A stretch of DNA of 64,000 nucleotides from Gilvimarinus agarilyticus (GTDB lineage Bacteria > Pseudomonadota > Gammaproteobacteria > Pseudomonadales > Cellvibrionaceae), in assembly GCF_000832015.1 (NCBI RefSeq), contig NZ_JXCJ01000001.1, forward strand, positions 2,554,252 through 2,618,251. Direction: 5' to 3'. The notes beneath the pieces were generated by a model that ran no database searches, had not been told where the DNA came from, and was given only the letters and a program-made list of their open reading frames with translations. The translations under genes were made by a program, and so were the position numbers. Positions 1-8,410 of this stretch are shown piece by piece (the stretch's first letter is position 1; each line of letters starts with the position of its first letter).

Positions 1-1257
1 ACCGGCGGCAAGTCTTCACGCTACAGCGCGAGTATTAAGTGGCAAAACGACCACTGGCTGGCCAGCGCCTACGCCATTGATTACGACTTATCCTTGTGGT
101 CGAATTTTACTTACTTTCTCGACGACCCCATCAATGGCGATCAATTTGAGCAAGTGGACGAGCGCCAGGTGTACGGCGGTAAACTGCAATACCAACACGA
201 CCTTACCCTGGGCTCGCTAGCGGTACACAACCGCTACGGAGTGGAAACGCGCATCGATGATATTGCCGAGGTGGGCCTTTTTCATACCCAGGCACGACAA
301 CGCTTGGGTACGGTACGCCGCGATCAAATCACCGAATCGAGTATCGCCACCTATATGGATACCGAAATCAACTGGAGCGAACGATTTAAAACGGTGCTCG
401 GCTGGCGCTACGATTTTTACGACTTTGATGTCAATGACCTCGCCGGCAGAAACAATGCCGGAGTCGATTTAACCCGCAACAGCGGCCAGGCCGACGATGG
501 TATCGCCTCCGTTAAGGCCAGCGCCGTGTATCGGCTAACAGACAACTGGGAGGGCTACCTGTCCGCCGGCACCGGTTTTCACTCCAACGACGCACGCGGC
601 ACCACCATTCGTATCGACCCCGCGGATGGCAGCGCGGTAGATACCGTCGACCCACTGGTGCGCTCGTTTGGCTCAGAGCTTGGCCTGCGCGCTAACTTTA
701 ACGAGCGCATTAATGTCTCCGCCGCCCTTTGGTATTTAGAGCTCGATAGCGAACTGCTGTTTGTAGGCGACGCCGGCAACACCGAGGCGAGCGACAAAAC
801 CGAGCGCACGGGGCTGGAGCTTACCGGTTACTACCGGCTAAACGATAATTGGACGCTGGACCTGGAGTACGCCTACACCCACGCCCGCTTTGTCAACGAG
901 CAACCGGGGCGCCACGTGCCGGGCGCGGTAGAGGATGTACTGCAACTGGGCGTCAGTGCTGATTACGCCAGCGGCGTGTTTGGCAGCTTGCGGCTGCGCT
1001 ACTTCGGCCCACGACCGTTAGTAGAAACAGGCGATGTAAGCTCCGACGCAAGCACCTTACTAAACGCTAAGTTGGGCTACCGGTTTAAGCCGCTCACAGT
1101 GAGTTTAGATATTCTTAATTTACTCGACAGCAACGATCACGACATTGATTACTTCTACGCCTCGCAGTTAGCGGGTGAAGCGTCGGCGGTAGAGGATGTA
1201 CATTATCATCCGTTAGAGCCGCGTAGTTTTCGGGTGACGCTTGAGATGGCGTTTTAG
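1..1257 (+). CDS. TonB-dependent outer-membrane receptor, C-terminal part (5' truncated by window)
   Basis: The reading frame is open from the first base of the window, so this is the 3' part (about 418 codons) of a longer gene. The product is rich in alternating polar and aromatic beta-strand patterns such as WSNFTYFLDD, NRYGVETR, WEGYLSAGTGFH and LGYRFKPLTVSLDILNLLD. It ends in RSFRVTLEMAF with a terminal Phe, the usual C-terminal signal of outer-membrane beta-barrels. The stretch with GTGFHSNDARG, then a GLRANFNERINVSAALW strand, then LDILNLLDSNDHD matches the barrel of TonB-dependent receptors. The plug domain and TonB box would lie upstream of the window. The substrate (siderophore, vitamin or glycan) cannot be told from this part. 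A strong terminator follows directly, so it is the last gene of its unit. Confidence 0.85.
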   Translation, partial: TGGKSSRYSASIKWQNDHWLASAYAIDYDLSLWSNFTYFLDDPINGDQFEQVDERQVYGGKLQYQHDLTLGSLAVHNRYGVETRIDDIAEVGLFHTQARQRLGTVRRDQITESSIATYMDTEINWSERFKTVLGWRYDFYDFDVNDLAGRNNAGVDLTRNSGQADDGIASVKASAVYRLTDNWEGYLSAGTGFHSNDARGTTIRIDPADGSAVDTVDPLVRSFGSELGLRANFNERINVSAALWYLELDSELLFVGDAGNTEASDKTERTGLELTGYYRLNDNWTLDLEYAYTHARFVNEQPGRHVPGAVEDVLQLGVSADYASGVFGSLRLRYFGPRPLVETGDVSSDASTLLNAKLGYRFKPLTVSLDILNLLDSNDHDIDYFYASQLAGEASAVEDVHYHPLEPRSFRVTLEMAF

Positions 1258-1262
1258 TTGTT

Positions 1263-1293
1263 AAAAAGCCCAGACATTGTCTGGGCTTTTTTT
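1263..1293 (+). terminator. Rho-independent terminator after the TonB receptor gene
   Basis: A perfect stem AGCCCAGAC / GTCTGGGCT with a 3-base loop sits 6 bases after the stop codon, flanked by A residues on the left and a run of seven T on the right. The A/T symmetry means it may work in both directions. Confidence 0.9.
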
Positions 1294-1366
1294 GTTAGCG
1301 AGTCTCTTGTTGATTTAGGAAAAGTAAATTAACTGCAAAAGGCAGATCCGCGTGTTCTAAGCCCAC

Positions 1367-1410
1367 TACAACGTCATCCCCGGCATAAGCGGAGCGTTGA
1401 CCGGGGATCT
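1367..1410. repeat. 44-bp dispersed repeat, copy 1
   Basis: The sequence starting CTACAACGTCATCCCCGGCA and ending GACCGGGGATC recurs base for base at 1851-1894. It contains CCCCGG / CCGGGG inverted halves. Similarity continues beyond the 44 bp: both copies are preceded by AATTAACTG and followed within about 30 bp by ATGCCGCT. It looks like an intergenic palindromic repeat, not coding sequence. Confidence 0.8.
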
Positions 1411-1432
1411 AGTGGCTGGTTTTTTTGTATGA

Positions 1433-1765
1433 GAATGCCGCTAACGCGGGCTTTAGCCTATAAGCCCGCGTCGCCGGGCGTGGCGACGTACTTTTCGTTT
1501 CGCGACGAAAAGTACTCAGCCGTTCCTGCGCATCCATGCGCTCACGGCATTAGTGAATCCATTCACGTCAAAGGCGCGCCCCCACATATCCAGCCCTGCG
1601 GGTCCCCTCATTCCAGCTGATTTTAACGGCACGGATTGACAGGGCGCGGCCCAGGCCGGCCTCTCTGCCTTCGGCATTCACCTTCTCCATGCCCTGACAA
1701 TCCTCTCGCACACGTCCTGTGTGCTCAACCGATAAAATAAGCCTCCATTCGGCTGTATCTACGGG
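1433..1765 (+). repeat. Dispersed intergenic repeat of about 330 bp, copy A
   Basis: This stretch has a diverged, inverted partner at 2560-2870. Shared blocks in order are GCCGCTAACGCGGGCT, CCCGCGTCGCCGGGCGTGGCGA, CCTGCGCATCC, a perfect 33-bp block at 1543-1575, CAGCCCTGCGGGTCCCCTC, and a tail with AATAGGCCTCC/AATAAGCCTCC followed by CGGCTG. It contains the hairpin GCGGGCT...AGCCCGC and the palindrome GTGAATCCATTCAC. Small open frames in it run through structural repeats and look spurious. No transposase is encoded, so it is a non-autonomous or structural repeat. Boundaries are approximate. Confidence 0.75.
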
Positions 1766-1850
1766 GGAAGTCAAAAGCGGTACTTCGTAGTTGAGTTTAA
1801 AATTAACTGTGGAAAGAGAAAACTGACAACAAAGGTCAGCACATCACTTG

Positions 1851-1894
1851 CTACAACGTCATCCCCGGCATAAGCGGAGCGTTGACCGGGGATC
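1851..1894. repeat. 44-bp dispersed repeat, copy 2
   Basis: Exact direct repeat of 1367-1410, 484 bp downstream. It is followed by GTATGCCGCTTTCGCACGG, a diverged version of what follows copy 1, so the duplicated unit is longer than the identical core. Confidence 0.8.
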
Positions 1895-2090
1895 CAGAGA
1901 CTGGGAACTTTGTACACGTATGCCGCTTTCGCACGGCCAATACTGTCTGGTTTCAGCTCCACAACGACACAACTAACATCCATAATTAATTCCTGCATGA
2001 CGCCGTGATTTGGGGCCGTATGTAGCCTTAGTGGAACGAAGGTCCCAGCCGATGGCTACAACACCACCTTATTAAGTAATGAAATTTTCA

Positions 2091-2324
2091 TTAACCGCCA
2101 GAACCCTTTAGATATATAAGCCCAGCCATAAATAAATTCATCACTCCGATGATCCGTATGAAGATTGGCCTGGCCTTCGTGTCGGAGTCAGAGAAGCTAG
2201 TAAGTTGAAATCTCGCTGTAGCCCTCATTAATAAAGCAATAACCTTCCTCGCATTGGACGGAAACACCAAACAGTAGAATCCGAAAGGAACTGTTACAAG
2301 TAAGAATATCGATTCATTTGTCAT
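2091..2324 (-). CDS. Small membrane protein of unknown function (77 aa)
   Basis: The ATG at 2324 is preceded by AAAGGA at good spacing, a convincing ribosome binding site. The product has two hydrophobic segments: residues 5-22 (FLLVTVPFGFYCLVF) and a C-terminal one around residues 57-72 (IIGVMNLFMAGLIYL). Between them lies a positively charged loop. The pattern RIIGVMNLFMAGLIYL recalls short two-helix proteins common in proteobacteria, but I do not recognise the family with certainty. The gene lies in an AT-richer stretch between inverted copies of a dispersed repeat, which suggests acquisition or isolation from the surrounding core genome. No function is proposed. Confidence 0.55.
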   Translation of the reverse strand: MTNESIFLLVTVPFGFYCLVFPSNARKVIALLMRATARFQLTSFSDSDTKARPIFIRIIGVMNLFMAGLIYLKGSGG

Positions 2325-2559
2325 GTCCTTTACTCACTTAACAGCTTATAAGTGTGCGAATTGAAAAGTGCGCCCGACAACCTATCTCCAGTAGAGATTG
2401 GTTTAAGAGAACACAGAAAGGATTTGATTGAAAAGGAAAAAGACGACATTTCTGACAGTTCCATGTCCGAGGAAAGCACGATTTGCGCTTATTTTACCGT
2501 AGAATATTATGCCACAGCAGGAAACGCAACTACCAACCCAAACCAGCTACGAAGCGCCA

Positions 2560-2870
2560 CTTTTGGGGCCCCTGCAGCCAGCCGAGCGGAGGCCTATTTT
2601 AGTGGGTAAACGCATGGACGCGTGCGCAAGCATCGCCACGCCATGGACGGCGTGTCGATGCGGCCCTCTAAAATCGGCCGAAGCGAGGGGACCCGCAGGG
2701 CTGAGGTGCCGGGGTGGCCTTTGACGTGAATGGATTCACTAATGCCGTGGGCGCAGGGATGCGCAGGAGCGGCCTTTTGGTTACTTTGCTTTGGCCAAAC
2801 AAAGAAAAGTCACTCGCCACGCCCGGCGACGCGGGCATATAAACTAGAGCCCGCGTTAGCGGCATCATCA
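2560..2870 (-). repeat. Dispersed intergenic repeat of about 310 bp, copy B (inverted relative to copy A)
   Basis: Read on the minus strand it reproduces the block order of copy A at 1433-1765, including the perfect 33-bp block (2717-2749 here) and the GCGGGC...GCCCGC hairpin. The spacer between blocks differs: TTTGTTTGGCCAAAGCAAAG here against TTTCGTTTCGCGACGAAAAG in copy A. The two copies face each other and bracket about 0.8 kb. The small open frames inside are read as artefacts. Confidence 0.75.
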
Positions 2871-2884
2871 TGTACTACGTAGTG

Positions 2885-2998
2885 AACAAAGCCGCTGGAT
2901 ACCGGCTCCAGGCCGGTATGACGATGTAGTTGGATACGGGATCCAGGGCGCGGTATGACAATGTAGCCAGCTGGCGACTTGAGGCAAACAAAGCCGCT
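2885..2998. repeat. Tandem palindromic intergenic element bracketed by 12-bp direct repeats
   Basis: Two imperfect tandem units lie at 2895-2929 and 2930-2966. Each has the form TGGATAC-GG-TCCAGG-CGGTATGAC-ATGTAG, a class of palindromic repeat found between genes in many proteobacteria. The direct repeat AACAAAGCCGCT occurs at 2885-2896 and again at 2987-2998, bracketing the pair. That could be a target-site duplication or chance similarity. Confidence 0.6.
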
Positions 2999-3011
2999 AT
3001 AACGCCCTACC

Positions 3012-3863
3012 CTATAAACCCAACGCCCCAATCGTATCGCGGGCAAACTGCCAGGCCACCCGCCCGCTGCGCGATCCACGCGTCATGGTCCAGCGCAACG
3101 CCGCTGCACGCATCTCATCATCCCAGGTGCCACCCATATCCTCGATCCAAAAGCGTGCAGCGGCTAAGTACTCCTCTTGCCTAAAGGGGTAAAAGCTTAG
3201 CCACAAACCAAAGCGCTCGGCCAGCGAGGTTTTTTCTTCGATGCTGTCGCCGGGGCGAATTTCACCATTTTCTTGAGTGGTTTCGAGGTTCTCACTCATT
3301 CTGTGCGGCAGTATATGGCGCCGGTTGCTGGTGGCGTAAAACAGTACGTTATCGCCGGGTGCGCATATCGAGCCATCTAACGCGGATTTAAGGGCTTTGT
3401 AGTGATGCTCGCCCTCTTCAAACGATAGATCATCGCAGTACACAATAAAGCGCTCGGGCCGGTCAGTAATCTGTTGTAACAGCTCGCCCAGGCTGGTGAG
3501 GTCGGGCTTGTCGATTTCAATAAGTTTGACGGTATCTTTGTGAGCGTACCAGCAGGCTTTGATCAGGGTCGATTTACCGGTGCCGCGCGAGCCGGTTAGC
3601 AGCACGTTATTGGCAGGCTTACCGGCGGCAAATTGCGCAGTGTTACGCAGTACGGCGGCTTTTTGTTGCTCGACGTTTTGCAACGCCTCGAGAGGAATAT
3701 GGTGCGGCTTGTTAATCGCCTGTAAATGCCCGCCGGTAGCGCCGGGGCGCCAGTAAAAAGCCGGGGCACTCCAATCTGTCGCCGGTGGCGCGGCTGGTAC
3801 AAAGCGCTCCAGTCGATCGAGCAGTGCGTCGACCCGATTAATCAGGTGGTCTAGATCCGCCAT
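3012..3863 (-). CDS. DUF815-family AAA+ ATP-binding protein
   Basis: The 283-aa product has a Walker A motif GSRGTGKST at residues 91-99, a Walker B-like segment VYCDDLSFEE around 141-150, and a sensor-like ATSNRRH at about 177-183. This arrangement and the overall sequence match the DUF815 family (PF05673), AAA+ proteins of unknown cellular role. The N-terminal 50 residues are predicted helical with basic and acidic pairs. The start at 3863 has a GGAG site 7 bases upstream. It begins 22 bases after the ion-channel gene and is probably the last gene of the hemB-condensin-channel transcription unit. What it acts on cannot be deduced from sequence. Confidence 0.85.
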   Translation of the reverse strand: MADLDHLINRVDALLDRLERFVPAAPPATDWSAPAFYWRPGATGGHLQAINKPHHIPLEALQNVEQQKAAVLRNTAQFAAGKPANNVLLTGSRGTGKSTLIKACWYAHKDTVKLIEIDKPDLTSLGELLQQITDRPERFIVYCDDLSFEEGEHHYKALKSALDGSICAPGDNVLFYATSNRRHILPHRMSENLETTQENGEIRPGDSIEEKTSLAERFGLWLSFYPFRQEEYLAAARFWIEDMGGTWDDEMRAAALRWTMTRGSRSGRVAWQFARDTIGALGL

Positions 3864-3885
3864 AGGTTACTCCGGTAACATCAGG

Positions 3886-4752
3886 TTAGTGGTTGGCGTC
3901 GGGTTTATCAGCCGCTTTGTTTTGTTGTTGCAAAAGTAAATCCATAGAGCGCTGCAACTGCACCAGCTGGGCCTCAAGGTCTGAGCGGGCGGGTTGCTCG
4001 CCCTCTTCTTCTATTTGGCGCGCCTGGTTTTCTTTTTCAATCACATTAACCACAATACCGATAATCATGTTTAAAAAGGCAAAGGCGGTTAAGAAAATAA
4101 AGCTTACATAAAAGAGCCAGCTTAAGGGGTACACCGCCATGGTTTCGTACATGACATCGGTCCAGTCCTCGAAGGTCATTACGCGAAACAAGGTGAGCAT
4201 ACTGATGGCAATATCACCCCAGAGTACATCGTTGATGTCGGCAAAAAACAAACTGCCGATGGCGCCGTAGATATAAAAAATAATAAACATCAGCAGGGCC
4301 ACATAACCCAACTGCGGCAGTGCTTTTAGCAAAGAGCTAAGCAGAATGCGCAGTTCTGGGATGATCGAAACCATCCGCAGTACCCGAAACACCCGAATAA
4401 GTCGCCCCACCAGGGCCATATCGCTGTTTTCGATAGGGATTAAGCTGACCACCACGATGATGGTGTCGAAGATGTTCCAGGCGGATTTAAAAAAGTCCCG
4501 TTTGCGCGGCTCGCCCCAAAACCGAATACTGACCTCGAGTAAGAAGAACAGGGTAATAGCCCAGTCGAGCCCCACCACAATTTTACTGGCCAGAGGCGGA
4601 ATGTCGTACGTTTTGGCGCCGATCACCAGCGCCGAAAATACGATAATCCCTACCACGAACAGCTCAAACGCTTTGTTGCTGCGCAAGCGGTTAAAGCGAG
4701 CCTGCCAGCTATTGCCTTCGGTGGGCAGGTTAACCGGAATCATTTCACTCAT
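3886..4752 (-). CDS. Voltage-gated-type cation channel (bacterial NaV/CaV-like ion transporter)
   Basis: The 288-aa protein has the six-helix layout of single-domain bacterial voltage-gated sodium channels. S4 carries four arginines at three-residue spacing (R117, R120, R123, R126). S5 and S6 flank a pore loop whose selectivity filter is TFEDWTD (193-199). The C-terminal tail has an acidic linker followed by a heptad-type coiled coil (DLEAQLVQLQRSMDLLLQQQ), as in NaChBac-type tetramers. Classical bacterial Nav filters read TLESWSM or TLESWAS. Here Asp replaces Ser after the key Glu, and another Asp closes the filter, adding negative charge as in the engineered calcium-selective channel CavAb (TLDDWSD). 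Na+ versus Ca2+ selectivity is therefore open. The gene starts 44 bases after the condensin ATPase gene and precedes the DUF815 ATPase by 22 bases. Confidence 0.9.
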   Translation of the reverse strand: MSEMIPVNLPTEGNSWQARFNRLRSNKAFELFVVGIIVFSALVIGAKTYDIPPLASKIVVGLDWAITLFFLLEVSIRFWGEPRKRDFFKSAWNIFDTIIVVVSLIPIENSDMALVGRLIRVFRVLRMVSIIPELRILLSSLLKALPQLGYVALLMFIIFYIYGAIGSLFFADINDVLWGDIAISMLTLFRVMTFEDWTDVMYETMAVYPLSWLFYVSFIFLTAFAFLNMIIGIVVNVIEKENQARQIEEEGEQPARSDLEAQLVQLQRSMDLLLQQQNKAADKPDANH

Positions 4753-4796
4753 AATGTGTATTCACTGTGGTTTGCGTTGATGACCAGGGTGGGCCA

Positions 4797-7700
4797 CTAG
4801 CTCACAAACTCCTCCATAAAATCCAGCGCGGCCTGATGACTTACCTCGGCGCGATGCTCGGCCCATAATTTACCGACTTTATCGACATTAAGCTTTTGGC
4901 TGTCGACTAACACCCGGCTTTTAAGCTCACCAATATAATCGGTGGTGGCGCATTTGGTAAAGACCGTTTGATGGGTAATAATATCCATAAAGGGCCCGGA
5001 TTTGCTGGTGGGCATAATAAACAATAACTGTAGCCCAAGCGCTTCGGTTAGATAGCGAATGACCTCGCGCGAGCGGTGCTCGTCCATTTTCGAGAAGGCC
5101 TCATCCACCAATACCATGCGCAGGTGGGTATCGCCTTCACTAAAGCGAAACGCCGAGGTAATGGCGGCGGCGCGGATGATGTAAGCTGGGGTTTCAAGCT
5201 GCCCCCCGGAGCCGGTGCCGTAGCGTGACAGTGCGATAGGCTCTTTGCCCTCGGGCTGCTTGTAAATTTCATAGCGGCGGTAGTGACGGTAATCGGTAAT
5301 CCGCGCCAGCTCGCGCTCGGCTCGCTCCCGGTCGTCGTCCAGCAGCATGGCCATTAAGTGATCGCGCACCTGCCTGTGTTTGGGGCTCAGCTCGTCGGAA
5401 AATAGCCCGTCACTCTCTTCCAACCCCGGGTTGTGCATCACGGCTTTAAAAAACTGCCAGTAGTCGCGGTATTCGGCCACCCACTCCCAACCAAAGTAAA
5501 ACCGCTCGCGGTCGGCCCCAAAGCGGTGTTGCTCAAGCTCGGTGTTAAGGCTGTCTAAACTACGCGCGCCCTCTTCTACCGCTTGATAAATAGAGTGGCA
5601 CAAGTGGCTGACAAAGGTGTGATTAAAGCTGGTGCGCAGGCGCGCAAGCTCTTCACTCTTATTGGCCAGAATATTGTTGTTGAGCTTGTTGTGCAGGCTA
5701 TCGAGCTGGCCGCGGGTGCTACACACCAAATTAAAATTGGCTACGTCCTGATTAAAGTCGGGCTCAAAGGCCAGAGCATCACCCCCGGCGTCTCGGTTGT
5801 ACTCGACAATTTGCTTCTGCAGCCGGTTAAGCAGCGAAATTAGCTCACCGTCTAACGCCTCGTGTTCGTTGCGATAGCGTGCCGCCGCCTCTACCGATAA
5901 CTCCTGATCGATGCGCTCGAGCGTTGCCTCGACATCAAAGCTGGGCCACTTGCCGGCGTGCAGGCGCAGGTTGTGTTCGCACTGATCGGCGGCCTCCTGT
6001 AGCTCTTCCTGTCGTTCGGAGCGGTTTCTGATATCGTTTGTTAATTGCTTTAGGCGCTGCTCGATACCGCCCTGGGTGCGATCCAGCTCGGCCATATCAT
6101 CCACAACGTTTTGTTCATCGCTACGCAGTTGCTGTAGTTTTTCCTCCAGGTCAGAAAACTCGCTTAAATCCAAATCGGCAAGCGCCTGTTCAAGCTCGAC
6201 AATACGGCGCTGCTGTGCGGCAAGCTCGGTGAGAGCATGGCCGTAAGGTGTGGGCGCCAATTGCTTAGCTGCGTCGGCCAGTTGCTTTAACTCGGCCAGT
6301 TGATCGGAAGCACCACGCCACTCGGCGTTTAGCCGGGTTAACGTTTCACGCTTGGCCAGTAGCGCGCGCTCGCGGGCACTTTGGCCAAACACCAGGTCGG
6401 CGTCGGCCATATCACAACGGAACATCGCGTAGTTGCCCGAGGCCATACCATCGGCGGTTAACCCTCGGCGGGTATTGCGCAGTTGTTCGGCATCCGCCAC
6501 ACAGCGCACGTTATCGTAGCTGGCGCGAAGGTAGGCTTCGGCGGTGGCGTGACTAAAGCCCATTAACGCAACGATCGAATCGCTATCTGGCTCGGTTTTA
6601 CCCGCATCGGCGCGGGCTTTGCTGCCTTGAATAACCCGGGCGCGGCCTTCACTTTTTGGCAGTTGCCGCACCAGCTGGATAGCGCGGGCCTCAAACTCCG
6701 CATCGACCAAGATGCCAAACCGCGCGCCGCCAATGTAGCCCTCGATAGCGCTCTGCCACTCGGGATCGAGAATTTCTACGTGATCACACAGCACCCGGGC
6801 ATCGGCCTCGGGGTACTGCTGGTTAATCGCTTTTAGAGCGGTAGCGACATAGCGTGGATAGCGCACTTGCGCACCTTGCAGTGCGTCGACCTCGGCCTGT
6901 AACTGTTCAAGTTTTTGCTTGTTACGTTGCGCCTCTCGGGTGCGCGAGTACAGTAGCTCGTTTATTTGCTCGGCCAGTGCGCCGTCGCGCTCTAGTGGCG
7001 CCAGTACTTTATCGCTTAATGTTTGCAGCGCTTGCGATTTTTCTACCTGTTGCTCCAGCGGTGCGCTGTCAATCCAGTCGTGATTCAGCAGCCTGGGCAG
7101 CTCGATTAAATCATCGGTCAGTTCGATGATTTTACGCATATCATTAAGGCGCTCTTTCTCGCCCAATTGCGGCAGCTCTAACACCAATGAGCTACGCTGC
7201 GTAAGCCGCACTAAGGTATCCAGGGCGCGGGCATTGCGCTTAAGTTGCTGATCGGCCTCGCCGAGGCCGGTGGCGAGCTCGGCTAACTGACGTTGGCTGG
7301 CGCTAATGTCACGCTCTAAGGTGTCTTTATCGCGTAGCGCAGCAACGCCCTGCCGCCGCCCTTCGAGTTCAATGCTGTGTTGCCGAAGCTGTTCACGGCG
7401 GGTTTGCAAGTCACCACGCTTGGTTTCGCACTGGGTAAGCTCGGCGCGCTGTTGCTGCTGTTCGTCTTTGGCTTTAACGTAGTCACGTTGGGCGTGCAAA
7501 AACGTTGCGCGAGCGGCTTGGTAAGCCAATTGCTGCTGTTGCAACCAGGCATCGACAAACTGGTCTGCGCTTTGACGCGCCGAGGCGATCAGCCCGATTT
7601 GCTCGCGCAAGGACTTGGCATCGGCGTCCATGGCGTGAATGCGCTTAAGCATACTCGACACATCGCCGATAGCACGGCCTAAATCTTTTGCTTCGAGAAT

Positions 7701-8408
7701 TTCACTGGAGACGAATTGGTCGATACTGGATACCGGCTTGTAGGCCATAAAGCGCGAGAATGCTTGGGCCGCGCGACGTGCTTCGCGATCGGATACCGCA
7801 TCGGGCTTTCCCCGTAAGGCGCCGTACAGTCTTGCCAGGTATTGACCCTTACGCTCATAGCGCTCGACTTTGTCGACGCCAAAACTCTGCCGTAAGCGGG
7901 TGTAGGCTACATCCAGCGGCAATACCCGGCGCTCGTTGCCATCGTCTTTTTCTAGCTCAGAAAGTGAGAAGCTGGCAGTGTTGATAATAAAAAACTCAAT
8001 ATCTTTTTGCCGGGCAACTGTTTGTGTGCCGGCGCGATCGAGCATGGCGCGCACACCAATAACGGCGACAAACGGGGTACCGCTTTCACCGGGGGTTGGG
8101 TGAAATAAGCCCGCAAGATAACCATCGGCGCCGTCGGGGCGTGCGTAGCTGCCGTCATCACAACCTAAGATATATGAGGCAAGCGTGCGCACGGTTTTAC
8201 CACCGCGGCCGCGCTGGGTGCTTTCGTCCTGCCCCGGATTAAAATGAAACAGCCCATCGTGTGCCGCCGTCATTAAGGTTTGGATGGCGTCGGCAGCGGT
8301 GGTTTTACCCGAGCCGTTACCGCCCGAGAACAAATTGATTTTGTCAAAGCTCAGACAGCGGTTGGGAATATTGCCCCAGTTAACGTAAAAGAATTCTCGT
8401 AAAAACAC
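4797..8408 (-). CDS. SMC-like ATPase of an MksBEF/Wadjet-type condensin (MksB/JetC-like)
   Basis: The 1203-aa protein has a Walker A GGNGSGKTT at residues 29-37, long coiled-coil arms, a central hinge-like region, an ABC signature SGGQ near 1067 and a Walker B LRMVLVDEAF near 1096-1105 followed by SKMDEHR. The block RGRGGKTVRTLASYILG near residue 70 is typical of the JetC/MksB branch rather than of canonical Smc. The gene begins with GTG at 8408 after a GAGGG site, two bases past the MksE-like stop, so the three condensin genes are translationally coupled. Such ATPases load with kleisin and KITE subunits to extrude DNA loops. In Wadjet/MksBEFG systems a TOPRIM nuclease (JetD/MksG) cleaves small circular DNA. 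No such gene is nearby, so a chromosome-organising role is more likely than plasmid defence. That last point is inference. Confidence 0.88.
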   Translation of the reverse strand: MFLREFFYVNWGNIPNRCLSFDKINLFSGGNGSGKTTAADAIQTLMTAAHDGLFHFNPGQDESTQRGRGGKTVRTLASYILGCDDGSYARPDGADGYLAGLFHPTPGESGTPFVAVIGVRAMLDRAGTQTVARQKDIEFFIINTASFSLSELEKDDGNERRVLPLDVAYTRLRQSFGVDKVERYERKGQYLARLYGALRGKPDAVSDREARRAAQAFSRFMAYKPVSSIDQFVSSEILEAKDLGRAIGDVSSMLKRIHAMDADAKSLREQIGLIASARQSADQFVDAWLQQQQLAYQAARATFLHAQRDYVKAKDEQQQQRAELTQCETKRGDLQTRREQLRQHSIELEGRRQGVAALRDKDTLERDISASQRQLAELATGLGEADQQLKRNARALDTLVRLTQRSSLVLELPQLGEKERLNDMRKIIELTDDLIELPRLLNHDWIDSAPLEQQVEKSQALQTLSDKVLAPLERDGALAEQINELLYSRTREAQRNKQKLEQLQAEVDALQGAQVRYPRYVATALKAINQQYPEADARVLCDHVEILDPEWQSAIEGYIGGARFGILVDAEFEARAIQLVRQLPKSEGRARVIQGSKARADAGKTEPDSDSIVALMGFSHATAEAYLRASYDNVRCVADAEQLRNTRRGLTADGMASGNYAMFRCDMADADLVFGQSARERALLAKRETLTRLNAEWRGASDQLAELKQLADAAKQLAPTPYGHALTELAAQQRRIVELEQALADLDLSEFSDLEEKLQQLRSDEQNVVDDMAELDRTQGGIEQRLKQLTNDIRNRSERQEELQEAADQCEHNLRLHAGKWPSFDVEATLERIDQELSVEAAARYRNEHEALDGELISLLNRLQKQIVEYNRDAGGDALAFEPDFNQDVANFNLVCSTRGQLDSLHNKLNNNILANKSEELARLRTSFNHTFVSHLCHSIYQAVEEGARSLDSLNTELEQHRFGADRERFYFGWEWVAEYRDYWQFFKAVMHNPGLEESDGLFSDELSPKHRQVRDHLMAMLLDDDRERAERELARITDYRHYRRYEIYKQPEGKEPIALSRYGTGSGGQLETPAYIIRAAAITSAFRFSEGDTHLRMVLVDEAFSKMDEHRSREVIRYLTEALGLQLLFIMPTSKSGPFMDIITHQTVFTKCATTDYIGELKSRVLVDSQKLNVDKVGKLWAEHRAEVSHQAALDFMEEFVS

Positions 8409-8410
8409 GG

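Larger units (their letters stand above)
1294..3011. other. Gene-poor repeat-rich interval
   Basis: Apart from the 77-aa membrane-protein gene at 2091-2324 I see no credible gene here. The interval holds two exact 44-bp direct repeats, two facing copies of a ~300-bp dispersed repeat and a tandem palindromic element at 2895-2966. The segment from about 2000 to 2520 is visibly richer in A and T than its surroundings. Confidence 0.7.

Noticed and set aside
1429-1620. Open frame of 63 codons on the plus strand
   Set aside because: It lies wholly in a dispersed repeat and its amino-acid pattern also appears from the inverted copy at 2668-2871, as expected of repeat DNA, not a gene.
2352-2609. 85-codon frame on the plus strand
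   Set aside because: The last third runs into the dispersed repeat at 2560-2870, and no family similarity was recognised.
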